Program-made: the position numbers and the translations under genes | Assembly: GCA_022711755.1 (NCBI GenBank) | Contig: JAKLEA010000014.1 | Span: forward strand, 62,001-126,000 | Reading direction: 5' to 3' | Length of the DNA stretch: 64,000 nucleotides | DNA from: Planctomycetota bacterium | Lineage (GTDB): Bacteria; Planctomycetota; Brocadiia; SM23-32; JAKLEA01 | The notes under the pieces: model-generated | The model's input: only the letters and a program-made list of their open reading frames with translations | Told to the model about the DNA's origin: nothing | Database searches by the model: none | Shown here: positions 22,978 through 32,114 of the stretch, piece after piece | Position numbering within the stretch: the stretch's first letter is position 1 | Layout: every line of letters begins with the position of its first letter

Positions 22978-24341
22978 CCGTCCCCGTCGGTCCCGCTTTC
23001 TCCTCGTATGACGACGCCGTCGCCTTCCTCATGGCGGCGATTGATTATGAAAAGGTCGTCCATTTCAAGTACGACTCGGACGGCTTCAACCTCCGGCGCG
23101 TCGAGGACCTTATGGCGGCGGTCGGCTCCCCGCACCGGGGGCTGTCCTGCATCCACGTCGCCGGAACGAAGGGCAAGGGAAGCGTCTGCCACATGCTATC
23201 CGCCGCGCTTACCGCCTGCGGGCTGAAGACCGGGCTTTTCACGTCTCCGCACCTGGTCAATCTTGAGGAGCGCATCCGAGTCAACGGGGAGCGCATTTCC
23301 CGCGACGCTATGCGCGAGCGCATCTCTGAGATTGCGCCATATGTCGCCGGGGCCAGGCGGGACGCCATGGCCGCGTCCCCGACCTATTTTGAAATGCTCA
23401 CGGCGATCGCCTTCCGGCACTTCCGCGCGGTCGGGGTTGACGCAGCCGTCGTCGAGGTCGGACTCGGCGGCAGGCTCGACTCGACAAACGTGGTCAGTCC
23501 CGCCGCCTGCGGCATCACGACGATCGAATACGACCACATGGACAAGCTTGGCCATACACTGGCCGCAATCGCCGGGGAGAAGGCCGGCATCATCAAGCCG
23601 GGCGTCCCCGTCGTGAGCGCGCCGCAGGTCCCCGAGGCGATGGGCGTTATCGCGCAAGCTGCGGCGGAGAGGAAAGCCCCGCTCTGGGCGGTCGGGAAGG
23701 ACGTATTCATCGCGGACGGCCCGGACGGGAGTTTCAGCGTTGTCACCCCGGCGTCCCGACGGGAAGGTCTGCGGCTTGAATGTGACGGGGGGCATCAGAG
23801 GATCAACTGTGCCGTCGCGCTGGGGCTTCTGGACCTTTACGCCTCCGCGCGCGGACTGAAACTGCCGGACGCTGCGGTCCGGGCGGCGCTGGGGAGCCTG
23901 GTTATTCCGGGACGGATTCAGGTCGTGGCGCGCAATCCGCTGACGGTGGTTGACGTCGCGCACACGACGGGTTCCATGAGCGCGCTGACGGAGGTTCTGG
24001 GCGGGCGGCGCGACTGGAGGAACGCCTGCTTCGCGGTCGGATTTTCAGGGGATAAGGACGCGCGCTCGATGCTGCATGTTCTGCGGCGATGGCAGTCTGG
24101 ACAGTCCGGACGAAGGATTTCCTTCTGCTTCACGAAGGCGCCGAGCGCGCGCGCGGCCGAGCCGGAGACGCTGGCCGCCATCGCGCGCGAATGCGGGTTG
24201 AGCGATTGCGAGGTCAGGCCGGACGCCGCCGAAGCGCTGGCCTTCGCGCGGGTAGTTGCCGGCCCCGGCGACCTCATCTGCTGCACGGGGTCTTTCTATC
24301 TCGCCGGGCGGATATTCGAGCTTCTGGGCGTGGAGCCGTGA
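22974..24341 (+). CDS. folC: Folylpolyglutamate/dihydrofolate synthase
   Basis: A 455-residue Mur-ligase-type enzyme. CIHVAGTKGKGSVCHML (about 58-75) is the P-loop, LFTSPHLVNLEERIRVNG the FolC signature, and VVEVGLGGRLDSTNV with EYDHMDKLGHTLAAIAGEKAGI the metal and nucleotide sites. The C-terminal domain holds GGHQRINCAVAL and VVDVAHTTGSMSAL; the last normally reads D-x-A-H-N, and here Asn is Thr. It joins glutamate to dihydropteroate and to folates in the cytosol. It ends 10 bases from the convergent obgE stop. Confidence 0.93.
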   Translation: MTVPVGPAFSSYDDAVAFLMAAIDYEKVVHFKYDSDGFNLRRVEDLMAAVGSPHRGLSCIHVAGTKGKGSVCHMLSAALTACGLKTGLFTSPHLVNLEERIRVNGERISRDAMRERISEIAPYVAGARRDAMAASPTYFEMLTAIAFRHFRAVGVDAAVVEVGLGGRLDSTNVVSPAACGITTIEYDHMDKLGHTLAAIAGEKAGIIKPGVPVVSAPQVPEAMGVIAQAAAERKAPLWAVGKDVFIADGPDGSFSVVTPASRREGLRLECDGGHQRINCAVALGLLDLYASARGLKLPDAAVRAALGSLVIPGRIQVVARNPLTVVDVAHTTGSMSALTEVLGGRRDWRNACFAVGFSGDKDARSMLHVLRRWQSGQSGRRISFCFTKAPSARAAEPETLAAIARECGLSDCEVRPDAAEALAFARVVAGPGDLICCTGSFYLAGRIFELLGVEP

Positions 24342-24351
24342 GCGATTGCGC

Positions 24352-25341
24352 CTACCTGCCGAGCTTGCGCCAGACGCTTTCCATGAGTTCCCGCAGGCCC
24401 GCCCCCGTCACCGCCGATACCGGCACGATCTCGATATCTCCGATCTCCCTCAGCCTTGCAAGATTTTCCTCTGAATCCGGCAGGTCCATCTTGTTCGCGG
24501 CGACGACCTCCGCCTTTGAGGCGATGGTTTCGCTGTAGAGCGACAGTTCGCTTCTTATGGACCGATATGCGTCCGCCGGGTTTGAACCGTCTGTCGGCGC
24601 CATGTCAATGACGTGGATGAGAACGCCCGTTCTTTCGATATGGCGCAGGAACTCCTCTCCCAGGCCGACGCCCTCGTGCGCCCCTGCGATCAGGCCCGGC
24701 AGGTCCGCCATCACGAACCGCCGGAAATCGCTCAATTCCACGATGCCAAGCTGCGGCTGAAGCGTCGTGAACGGGTAGTCCGCGATCTTCGGACGCGCGT
24801 CGGAGAGCCGCGAGAGGAGTGTTGATTTGCCCGCGTTGGGAAGGCCGACCAGCCCGACGTCGGCCATCAGCTTCAGCTCCAGGATCAGGCGGCGCTCCTG
24901 CCCCGGCTTGCCCTCCTCGGCCTCTCGCGGGGCGCGGTTGGTGGGCGTTGCGAAGTGACTGTTCCCCCGGCCGCCCTTTCCGCCGCGCGCGATGATGACC
25001 GATTCCCCGTCGCTGCGGAAGTCCTTCAGCGCCAGCCCGGTCTCCTTGTCCTTCACGACAGTTCCGACCGGGACCTCGATCACGATGTCCTCGGCGGACT
25101 TTCCGTGCCGCCCGTATCCCATGCCGGGCTGTCCGTTGCCGGCGAAGCATTGCGAGCGGGAGCGCATGTCCATGAGCGTGCCGAGGTGGCAGGACGCGCG
25201 GATGACGACGTTGCCGCCGCGTCCGCCGTCGCCGCCGTTGGGGCCGCCGCGCGGGACGTATTTCTCCCGCCGGAAGCTGATGCATCCGTCCCCGCCCCGC
25301 CCGGCCTTCACGTGGATTTCCGCTTCGTCAACGAAAAACAC
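24352..25341 (-). CDS. obgE: Obg-family GTPase
   Basis: A 329-residue protein from GTG 25339-25341. The first 158 residues are the glycine-rich Obg fold (DEAEIHVKAGRGGDGCISFR, PNGGDGGRGG, ARGGKGGRGNSHFATP). The G domain has GLPNAGKST (G1), DLPGLIAGAHEGVGLG (G3), ANKMDLPDSEENLA (G4) and VSAVTGAGLREL (G5). The C-terminal OCT domain is absent, as in shorter Obg proteins. Obg acts in late 50S assembly and stress response. It follows rplU-rpmA, the common arrangement, but a terminator hairpin sits 28 bases before its start. Ribosome site weak (AAGG). Confidence 0.95.
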   Translation of the reverse strand: MFFVDEAEIHVKAGRGGDGCISFRREKYVPRGGPNGGDGGRGGNVVIRASCHLGTLMDMRSRSQCFAGNGQPGMGYGRHGKSAEDIVIEVPVGTVVKDKETGLALKDFRSDGESVIIARGGKGGRGNSHFATPTNRAPREAEEGKPGQERRLILELKLMADVGLVGLPNAGKSTLLSRLSDARPKIADYPFTTLQPQLGIVELSDFRRFVMADLPGLIAGAHEGVGLGEEFLRHIERTGVLIHVIDMAPTDGSNPADAYRSIRSELSLYSETIASKAEVVAANKMDLPDSEENLARLREIGDIEIVPVSAVTGAGLRELMESVWRKLGR

Positions 25342-25368
25342 TACGTTGCGCCTTCAGCCTTGCGACCA

Positions 25369-25408
25369 TTAAAGAAAACCGTCCGTACTGAAAATCAGGA
25401 CGGACGGT
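25369..25408 (-). terminator. Intrinsic terminator/attenuator between rpmA and obgE
   Basis: On the minus strand a 9-base stem (ACCGTCCGT/ACGGACGGT) with an inner CTGA/TCAG stem is followed by TTTTCTTT. It lies after the rpmA stop and 28 bases before the obgE start, so obgE expression should depend on read-through. Confidence 0.75.
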
Positions 25409-25432
25409 GTCAATGCGTTTGCCTGACGGGCG

Positions 25433-25681
25433 TCAGTTGCTTTCCGGGTAGACGCTCACCCGGCGGCGGGTCTCGAACTTCACGCGGCCTTCGACCAGCG
25501 AGAAGATCGTGTAGTCCCGCCCCAGGCCGACGTTCCTGCCCGGGTGAAACTTTGTTCCGCACTGGCGCAGAATGATCGCGCCCGGCTTGGCCGTCTGTCC
25601 GTCCGCTATCTTCACGCCTCTGCGCTGCGCGTTGCTGTCGCGCCCGTTTCGCGAGGCCCCTTGTCCTTTTTTATGTGCCAT
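25433..25681 (-). CDS. rpmA: 50S ribosomal protein L27 (bL27)
   Basis: An 82-residue protein starting [20 protein letters not shown]. The classic bL27 elements are present: the mobile N-terminal arm that reaches the peptidyl transferase centre, [16 protein letters not shown] and the short ending VSVYPESN. It lacks the cleavable N-terminal extension seen in Firmicutes. GGAG lies upstream of the ATG. Twenty-seven bases separate it from rplU. Confidence 0.97.
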   Translation of the reverse strand: MAHKKGQGASRNGRDSNAQRRGVKIADGQTAKPGAIILRQCGTKFHPGRNVGLGRDYTIFSLVEGRVKFETRRRVSVYPESN

Positions 25682-25708
25682 GTTTTCAGTCTCCGTTGCC
25701 GGCCTCGG

Positions 25709-26023
25709 CTAGGCGCGGATTTCCTCTACTATGACCCTGGTGAACTGCTGGCGGTGGCCCTTCTTGCTGCGCGAATTCTTCTTTCGGCGGAAGTGGACCG
25801 AGTAGGTTTTCTTGCCCTTCTCATGTCCTTCGATCTTTCCGACCACCGTCGCGCCCTCGACCAGCGGCTGGCCGACGCGGATGTTCCCGCCGCCGTCGCT
25901 GACCATCAGCACCTGGTCAAACTGTATTTCCTGGCCTGGCGCCGCGTCGCGAAGCTCGATCTCAATCCGGTCTCCGCTCGATGCGCGGTATTGTTTGCCG
26001 CCGTCCTTGAAAACCGCGTACAT
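25709..26023 (-). CDS. rplU: 50S ribosomal protein L21 (bL21)
   Basis: A 104-residue protein of normal length: MYAVFKDGGKQYRASSGDRI at the start, VGQPLVEGATVVGKI in the middle and SKKGHRQQFTRVIVEEI at the end, all bL21 signatures. An AGGAG site precedes the ATG, and the promoter lies about 90 bases upstream. It is the first gene of rplU-rpmA-obgE. Confidence 0.97.
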   Translation of the reverse strand: MYAVFKDGGKQYRASSGDRIEIELRDAAPGQEIQFDQVLMVSDGGGNIRVGQPLVEGATVVGKIEGHEKGKKTYSVHFRRKKNSRSKKGHRQQFTRVIVEEIRA

Positions 26024-26113
26024 TGTCGTCCTTCTCCTGAATCCGTCCTAACGGGGGCCGACGTCGCTCAGGAACGCTCAGGCGACGCATTCCCCAAAAT
26101 AGAGAGACACGCC

Positions 26114-26141
26114 ATTATGCCACAACGGATTCAAAGGTCAA
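26114..26141 (-). promoter_or_regulatory. Promoter of rplU-rpmA-obgE
   Basis: On the minus strand TTGACC (26136-26141), 16 bases, CATAAT (26114-26119). The leader would be about 85 bases; no known L21 leader structure was recognised. Confidence 0.65.
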
Positions 26142-26194
26142 GTCTTATGTGGCGGAATTTTTCCGGATTCCGGGACTGGTCGGCGACGTCAGGA

Positions 26195-27184
26195 TCAGTA
26201 GCTCCTCGACCTTGCCCGGACGTATTCCCGGTCCTGCATGTACCCATAAATGAAATTCTCGAAGGCCTGCGCAGTCGTGAACTTCGGCGCGTAGCCCAGC
26301 AGTCGCTTCGCCTTCTCAATGCTGAAGACGCAATCGTTGAGCAGGTAGCCGATCTGGTGATCGGGGCAGTCCGTCAGGCCATGTCGGTTGGCAAGGCGGA
26401 CCAGCGGGAATACCGAGAATCTGGGTATCGGTATCAGGCGCAGCCTCCTGCCGGCCGCGCGGGCCATCGCCTCCATGATCTCCCGGTGGGTGGCCGGAAT
26501 CTCGGCGGCGACGTTGAAGGCTTCCCCGGTCGCCTCCGGCTTGTCCAGGGCCAGCAGGAAAGCGTCAATCGTGTCGTCAAGATGCACGGCGCTCCCCCTC
26601 GGCCCGCCCGCGCCGACCACCGGCAGCGGCTTGCCCTCGATGATCCGATCCATCACGTCCAGAAACGGGCCGTGGTTGTAATGCCCGGGGCCGCAGATTA
26701 TCGGCAGGCGCAGCATCGTGACGGGCAGTCCCTCGGCGATGTATTTCCGGCAGAGCCATTCGCATTCCAGCTTGTGGCGTCCGTACCAGCCTGTCGGCTC
26801 ATCGGTCGGCGCGTCCTCCCCGCAGGGGACGGGCGGCTTCACGCCGTAGATTTCGATGGTTGAGGTATGCACGAACTTCGCGACCTTGCGCTCCGCGGCC
26901 GCGCGCAGGAAATTGTCCGTCCCGGCGATGTTCGTCACCCATTTGTCGTCTTCCGGACGTTTCGAGAGCGACTGCAAGAAGGCGCAGTGGATGACGCGCT
27001 CGACGCCCTCCATCGCGCGGCGGACGTCGGCGATATTCTTCATGTCGCCCCTGACGAAGTCGGCGCCGGGAGGGAGGTACTTGCGCTCCTCGACGTCGAA
27101 GACGCGCACTTTTTCCCTCCGCGCGAGGAGGCGATTGGCCAGGTGACTGCCCAGGTAGCCCGTTCCGCCGGTTACGAGAATCAT
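26195..27184 (-). CDS. NAD-dependent epimerase/dehydratase (extended SDR)
   Basis: The start is ATG 27182-27184 (MILVTGGTGYLGSHLANRL), overlapping the MFS stop by ATGA; upstream in-frame codons belong to the MFS region. The 329-residue protein has the extended SDR pattern: GGTGYLG nucleotide loop, VRGDMKN near 55, VIHCAF near 78, the catalytic pair as YGRHK with an upstream HTSTIEIYG, and RLPIICGPGHYNHG. It acts on nucleotide-linked sugars or sterol-like substrates (3-beta-HSD-like); which is not clear. Pairing with a transporter suggests modification of an exported or imported compound. Confidence 0.85.
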   Translation of the reverse strand: MILVTGGTGYLGSHLANRLLARREKVRVFDVEERKYLPPGADFVRGDMKNIADVRRAMEGVERVIHCAFLQSLSKRPEDDKWVTNIAGTDNFLRAAAERKVAKFVHTSTIEIYGVKPPVPCGEDAPTDEPTGWYGRHKLECEWLCRKYIAEGLPVTMLRLPIICGPGHYNHGPFLDVMDRIIEGKPLPVVGAGGPRGSAVHLDDTIDAFLLALDKPEATGEAFNVAAEIPATHREIMEAMARAAGRRLRLIPIPRFSVFPLVRLANRHGLTDCPDHQIGYLLNDCVFSIEKAKRLLGYAPKFTTAQAFENFIYGYMQDREYVRARSRSY

Positions 27185-28458
27185 TGCGTTTCCCCCTTTG
27201 CGCCTGAAAGCTCCGCGACGTGCCGGGCGGAGCGGATGTTGATTATCGTCCCGACCGACGCCACTGCCGCGCCGAACGCTCCCACCGTCCACAGCCCGCC
27301 GCGATCAACCGCATACCCGAGCAACGGCGCAAGCGCGACGGTCACGATCCTGTTGACCTGGGAGTCAATGGACAGGACCGTCGCTGTGGAGCCGCTGTCC
27401 ACGAATACGTTATAGCGGCTCAGGATGGTCGGGCTCCAGAGATTGTCAAGTGCGTACAGCGCCACAAATAGAAGGATGGCGGCAATTTCCAAGCCGGTCA
27501 GAAGGAGAGGAACAAGGGCGGCGTATCCGAACAGGGAGATCAACCATATGATTCGCGCGGCCTGGTAATCCCCCCCGGCGCGTTCGGAAAGGACGTGGGC
27601 GCGGCGGGACGCCTGGCCGGTCAGAATGTAGACCCCGAAGAAGACCACTCCCACGGCCGCCGCCGTGCGCCTCTCCCCGCTGAGCGAAACCATGATCGGC
27701 AGGGAAAGCGCCGCCGCCTTCAGCGCCGGCTGGAGGTAGTCCTTTGCGAGCGAGAAGATTCCGTCGTACAGCGCCGACTCAATCAGCAGGCCGCGCGTAG
27801 AGGCCCTGGACACGGTCTGCCGGAAGGAATCCCACGTCACGCGGAAAATTTGCCCGAGGGACGGAATCTTCGACTCCGTCGTCCCGTCCAGCGACGCGGG
27901 GTATCCCATGAAGTTGATTATATTTGCCAGGTAGGCCGGTATGCAGATCCAGAAGACGTGGCGATAATTTTCTGTCAGGAAGACGATCAACGCCCCGATG
28001 ATGACCGAGACGGCTGAGCCATATTGCGACCATGAGCGCGTGAAGCCGTAGACCTTCGTTTTCTCCTTTGTCCGGCCCTGCTGCTTCAGCCAGTCGAAGA
28101 TCATGGCCTTGTGCGTGCCGGTGCGGAATGCCTCCCCGACGGCGAAAAAGAACATTCCGGGGAAGAACTGCCAGTAACTTGTCCCGAAGGAGAACAGGAC
28201 GAAGGACAGGACGTAGAAGGCGAAGGAGAGGATCATGGAACGCCGCCTGCCCCAGACGTCCGCGAATGCCCCGGACGGGGTTTCCATGATGTTTATGCAG
28301 ATTTCCCGGAAGGCGACGAGCCAGCCGATCTGAAAATAGGTCATGCCCGCCTGGAGGAAGGCGAGGTAGAGGAAGCTCTCGAAATAACGCTGGTTCTTCA
28401 GGAACCCGTAGAGCGAGAAGCGGAATATCATCCAGTCCCGTTTTTCAGGCCCGGCCAC
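27181..28458 (-). CDS. MFS transporter
   Basis: A 425-residue protein from GTG with about 12 hydrophobic segments. The loop between segments 2 and 3 reads ETPSGAFADVWGRRRSMI, the MFS motif A (G-x-x-x-D-x-x-G-R-R). A long central loop (residues 190-230, DGTTESKIPSLGQIFRVTWD) separates the two halves. It belongs to the ill-defined drug/sugar exporter group of small-solute MFS proteins. It shares an ATGA overlap with the downstream epimerase. Substrate unknown. Confidence 0.85.
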   Translation of the reverse strand: MAGPEKRDWMIFRFSLYGFLKNQRYFESFLYLAFLQAGMTYFQIGWLVAFREICINIMETPSGAFADVWGRRRSMILSFAFYVLSFVLFSFGTSYWQFFPGMFFFAVGEAFRTGTHKAMIFDWLKQQGRTKEKTKVYGFTRSWSQYGSAVSVIIGALIVFLTENYRHVFWICIPAYLANIINFMGYPASLDGTTESKIPSLGQIFRVTWDSFRQTVSRASTRGLLIESALYDGIFSLAKDYLQPALKAAALSLPIMVSLSGERRTAAAVGVVFFGVYILTGQASRRAHVLSERAGGDYQAARIIWLISLFGYAALVPLLLTGLEIAAILLFVALYALDNLWSPTILSRYNVFVDSGSTATVLSIDSQVNRIVTVALAPLLGYAVDRGGLWTVGAFGAAVASVGTIINIRSARHVAELSGAKGETQ

Positions 28459-28518
28459 TTCTCATGCCCCCCTGCATAGGGAATCGTCGGCGCAGACGCG
28501 AACACGGGACTCGCCGGC

Positions 28519-29157
28519 TCATTTTTTCGCCGCCGGCGGTTCCCTGCCCGCCGGCGGAGCCAGATTGAGCTTTGAAATCTTGTCTATGGCCTGCGTTGCG
28601 GCGTCCATCGCCGCGTCGCTCATCGCGCTGACCAGGGACGGGATGTCCTTGTTGACAAGCTGCTTCTGGGAGCGGACCTCCCCGGACCAGATTATAGCCC
28701 ACGTGTCCGCGTCGCGCAGTCGCAGGTCAAGCGCGCATTCCGCCAGGCTGCCCTCCGGGCGCTCCACCATCTCGAAGCTGACCAGTTCGCCCTCCAGCAT
28801 GTAAGCAGGGGGGCGGATTTCCTCTGCGGGGACAACCTGCTCGAACATGCCGCAGGACGCGAAGGCGCTGCGAAACGCCCGGGATACCATCTCCTCCGGC
28901 GGCTCGATCCAGCGCTCATCCTCGTAGAATTCCAGCTGGTAATCCGACGTTCGCTTAAGGATTTTATCCCTGAAGCGGCTTGCGCTCATGAACGCGCGTA
29001 TCCCCAGCCTGGCGTTTGCCGGGGGGAACTTTTTCGTCGCCAGCGGGTGTGTGTCAATGCTGTAATACCGCACCGGCAGGGGCGGTTGCTGGGAAAGGCA
29101 TCCCGTAGCCGCGATAGAAAAAAGCATGACGGCGCATGCAGTTCTTGCCTTCGTCAT
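28519..29157 (-). CDS. ABC transport auxiliary lipoprotein (PqiC/DUF330-like)
   Basis: A 212-residue protein with a lipobox, MLFSIAATGC, giving a lipid-anchored Cys after the signal peptide. RYYSIDTHPL at the start of the mature part and LGIRAFMSASRF then YEDERWIEPPEEMVSRAF follow the PqiC/LptE-like pattern of auxiliary lipoproteins in Mla/Pqi systems. It overlaps the MCE-protein gene by ATGA and is the last gene of the operon. Expected location: inner leaflet of the outer membrane, linked to the MCE protein. Identification is by pattern plus operon. Confidence 0.82.
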   Translation of the reverse strand: MTKARTACAVMLFSIAATGCLSQQPPLPVRYYSIDTHPLATKKFPPANARLGIRAFMSASRFRDKILKRTSDYQLEFYEDERWIEPPEEMVSRAFRSAFASCGMFEQVVPAEEIRPPAYMLEGELVSFEMVERPEGSLAECALDLRLRDADTWAIIWSGEVRSQKQLVNKDIPSLVSAMSDAAMDAATQAIDKISKLNLAPPAGREPPAAKK

Positions 29158-30128
29158 TTCTTGCCTCCGCGCTCCTCCATCGCCTCCTCCTTGGGCAGCA
29201 GACGCCCGCGGAGCATGGACGACGGGTCGCGTTCAAGGTAATCAACAAGCCTGCGCACGCTCGCCAAGGTCAGGCGCAGGCTGGTAAGGCTCTGGCGCAT
29301 CTCGTATTCAAGGTTTGCAACATCCCGCCGCAATTCCACCACGGTCTTGTCGAATTCGACCGTCGCGGTCTGAAGCTTGCCGATCAATTCTTTCGTCTCA
29401 TCGGCGGTTTCAAGGATTGTCTTGTTGGCTGTTTCAACGTCCAGCGTGTCAACCTTCTGCTCGACCTTGGCGATAAGCGGTTCAAGTCTCTCAGTGGCCT
29501 TGCGGATGTTTTCGCGGTTCTCGGCCAGCGCCTCATTGGTCAGCGTGATCGTCTTGTTGGCGTTCTCGCCGACCTGCTTCCACGTCAGCACCAGATCGTC
29601 GGCATCCTTGACCAGCTTTGTCAGTTGACCCTCCTCCATCTCGCCCAGCCCGGTGTTGACCTTGCCGATGATTTCGTAGACCAGATCGCTTGAGAGGAGG
29701 GCTTTTTCCTCAAGCGTGGTAAGGAAGGAGGGTTGGACGGGGATATCGGAGCCGGGCTTGAGTATCTCGCCGGGCGTCGCGCCGCCCGGGCTGGTCAGGT
29801 CTATGATCTTCTGGCCGGTGGCAATACTCTTGTAGTTGAGCTTGGCCTCCATCCCTTTCCGTATCGGAACATCCTTTCTGATACTGACGCGGACCAGAAT
29901 CATGTTGCCGGCGCCGAGGTCAATCTTCCTGACCTTGCCGATCGGCACGCCCTTGTAGAGCACGTCAGCCTCCCGGGAGAGGCCGCTGATGGATTCATTG
30001 AACTTGATGAAGTAGTCATAAGTAGGCTCTCTATTTTTGGTTAGGATCATTATCAGCACGCCGGCCAGCGCAGCCGCGCAGATCAGCATGAAGAACCCGA
30101 CCGAAATCTTCTGTTTTACTGTTGCCAC
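29154..30128 (-). CDS. mlaD: MCE-domain protein (MlaD-like)
   Basis: A 324-residue protein from GTG with AGAGGA upstream. An N-terminal anchor (VGFFMLICAAALAGVLIMIL) is followed by the MCE domain (YDYFIKFNESISGLSREADVLYKGVPIGKVRKI, residues 35-110). The rest is a long helical region (about 170-320) with coiled-coil character (AENRENIRKATERLEPLIAK) rather than the short end of E. coli MlaD. Such proteins form hexameric lipid-binding rings or tubes between the membranes. It is coupled to the lipoprotein gene downstream and follows the ATPase gene by 65 bases. Confidence 0.9.
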   Translation of the reverse strand: MATVKQKISVGFFMLICAAALAGVLIMILTKNREPTYDYFIKFNESISGLSREADVLYKGVPIGKVRKIDLGAGNMILVRVSIRKDVPIRKGMEAKLNYKSIATGQKIIDLTSPGGATPGEILKPGSDIPVQPSFLTTLEEKALLSSDLVYEIIGKVNTGLGEMEEGQLTKLVKDADDLVLTWKQVGENANKTITLTNEALAENRENIRKATERLEPLIAKVEQKVDTLDVETANKTILETADETKELIGKLQTATVEFDKTVVELRRDVANLEYEMRQSLTSLRLTLASVRRLVDYLERDPSSMLRGRLLPKEEAMEERGGKK

Positions 30129-30193
30129 TTTTTCTGTCCTCTCCCCGAATCCCCCGGAAGGCCGCGCCTTCTGCGCGCTCCGGCGGGCGCGGG

Positions 30194-30964
30194 TCAGGCG
30201 TTTCTTGGCGCAATGTGCGCGTCCGGCTTGCGCTGGAAGAACTGGCTTACGCGGGGATGGTCGCTCTCAAGGGCTTCGTCCAGCCGCCCGTTGAAAATCA
30301 CGCGTCCCTTGTCCAGCATCACCGCCGTATCCGCGATCTCCTTAATCGAATCAAGCTCATGGGTTACGACAACGACCGTGATCCCCAGCAGGTGTCTGAG
30401 GTTCAGGATTAACTGATCAAGCCCCGCCGCCATGATCGGATCAAGGCCGGCGGAAGGCTCGTCAAGGAACAGGATTTCGGGATCAAGAGCCAGCGCCCGG
30501 GCGACGCCCGCCCGCTTCTTCATCCCGCCTGAAAGCTCGCCCGGCGTTTTATTCACAGCAGCCGAAAGGCCGACAAGCCCCAGCTTGATGCGCACGAGCA
30601 TGTCAAGCGTTTCCCTGTCAATGTCCGGGTTCTTCTCCTTGATCGGCAAGGCCACGTTCTCGCCCACGGTCATGGAGTTGAAAAGCCCGCCTGATTGGAA
30701 GGAGATGCCGACGCGGGTGAGCATGGGGCGCAACTGGTCTTCGTCCATACGCGCAATGTCCTGTCCCCAGAGCAGGATTTCGCCTGATGTCGGCCTCAGT
30801 AATCCGATCATATGTTTAAGGAGAGTGCTTTTGCCGCATCCGCTTCCGCCGAGTATCACGACGATCTCCCCCCGGCGGACCTCCATTGAGACGCCGTCAA
30901 GCACCAGCGCCTCCCCGTAATGAGTCGTCAGGTTGCGGACTTCGACTATTGTCTCGTTGGCCAC
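30194..30964 (-). CDS. mlaF: ABC ATPase of Mla lipid transport
   Basis: A 256-residue ABC ATPase from GTG. GGSGCGKST (about 37-45) is Walker A, GISFQSGGLFNSMTV the Q-loop region, LSGGMKKRAGVARALA the signature, and ILFLDEPSAGLD the Walker B. The SGGLFNSMTV and PIMAAGLDQLI segments are MlaF-type. It powers lipid movement by the MlaE permease at the inner membrane. It begins one base after the permease stop. Confidence 0.93.
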   Translation of the reverse strand: MANETIVEVRNLTTHYGEALVLDGVSMEVRRGEIVVILGGSGCGKSTLLKHMIGLLRPTSGEILLWGQDIARMDEDQLRPMLTRVGISFQSGGLFNSMTVGENVALPIKEKNPDIDRETLDMLVRIKLGLVGLSAAVNKTPGELSGGMKKRAGVARALALDPEILFLDEPSAGLDPIMAAGLDQLILNLRHLLGITVVVVTHELDSIKEIADTAVMLDKGRVIFNGRLDEALESDHPRVSQFFQRKPDAHIAPRNA

Positions 30965-30965
30965 T

Positions 30966-32066
30966 TTATTTGAACACGAAGTAGAAAAGGATCGCGAAGA
31001 TCATGTCCGCGACGATTATGAAGAAAATGTCCATGACGACCGAGCGGGTTGTCGCAAGGCCCACGCCCCTTGCCCCGCCCTTCACGCGCAGCCCGTTATG
31101 GCAGCCGACCAGCGTGATGACAAAGGCGAAGACCACGCATTTGATCAAGCCCTGCGCGATGTCGCCGGCTTTCAGGTAGGTCTGCGTCTGCTGGAGCCAG
31201 AGGTTGGTTGATATTTTTAACAGAACAACGCCTACAAGGGTTCCGCCCGCAACGCCGGAGAACATGGCAAGGACGGTCAGGCACGGCATGACGGCGATCA
31301 TGGCGACCAGTTTCGGGGCCACGAGGAAGCGCGCCGGATTCAGGCCCATGCCGCGCAGGGAGTCAATCTCCTCCTGGACGACCATGGTAGCCATTTCCGC
31401 CGCGATGGCCGCCCCGCTTCGCGCGCTAACGACCACGGCGGTCATCACGGCGCCAAGTTCGCGCGCAAAGCCGATCACCACGACGGTCGCCACGTAAATG
31501 CCAAGCCCGAAGGGTTCGACCTGGGCGATGGACAGCATTGCGATGATCAGGCCGAGAAGGAAATTGATCAGGCAGACGATTCCGACGGCCCGGACGCCCA
31601 TCTCATGCATCTCGTCGAGCGTGTTTTCAATGCGCAGCCCTTTTCCGGTCAGGGGGCCGATTACGGCCCAGTAGACTGCCTCAATGACCAGTTCAAAGGC
31701 CTCGCGGGCTTCGGACAGCGCGTTCAGGAATGTTCCGCCGATGTCCTCAAAAAGGCCGATTCGCCTTGTTCCGGGCGCAGGCTCGGCGGAAAGGGTAGGC
31801 GCGAGCATATCCAGCAGTTCAGCCGCCTGGCCGGTGGCGCCGGAGATTTCCACATTGACCTTTTTCAGCCGGGCGTTGGCCATAAGACGCCCAAGCCACG
31901 CCCCGCCGAGGCTGTCCATATTCTTAACAGAGGAAAGGTCTACCGTGATCTCACAGGCCTTGCGGCGGATGCAGCCCTGAGCCGCTGCGAACATCTCCCG
32001 ACCGGTCTGGTCGGTAAGGTCGCCCTCGACCCTGATCATTTCTTTTGCGGCTGCGGCATCGGACAC
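30966..32066 (-). CDS. mlaE: MlaE-type permease with fused N-terminal STAS domain
   Basis: A 366-residue protein from GTG. Residues 10-95 are a STAS domain (VEGDLTDQTGREMF, ITVDLSSVKNMDSLGGAWLG), and residues 110-366 the MlaE/YrbE permease with about five membrane segments and the EEIDSLRGMGLNP..LVAPK block. In Proteobacteria the STAS part is a separate protein, MlaB; here it is fused, as in many other phyla. With mlaF, mlaD and the lipoprotein it forms a complete inner-membrane retrograde or anterograde phospholipid transporter. A start at the internal ATG 32037-32039 would still keep most of the STAS domain. Confidence 0.92.
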   Translation of the reverse strand: MSDAAAAKEMIRVEGDLTDQTGREMFAAAQGCIRRKACEITVDLSSVKNMDSLGGAWLGRLMANARLKKVNVEISGATGQAAELLDMLAPTLSAEPAPGTRRIGLFEDIGGTFLNALSEAREAFELVIEAVYWAVIGPLTGKGLRIENTLDEMHEMGVRAVGIVCLINFLLGLIIAMLSIAQVEPFGLGIYVATVVVIGFARELGAVMTAVVVSARSGAAIAAEMATMVVQEEIDSLRGMGLNPARFLVAPKLVAMIAVMPCLTVLAMFSGVAGGTLVGVVLLKISTNLWLQQTQTYLKAGDIAQGLIKCVVFAFVITLVGCHNGLRVKGGARGVGLATTRSVVMDIFFIIVADMIFAILFYFVFK

Positions 32067-32114
32067 GGCGAAAACCCCGGACGGTGGAATTGAAAAAAAA
32101 GCGTATGAAGCCGC

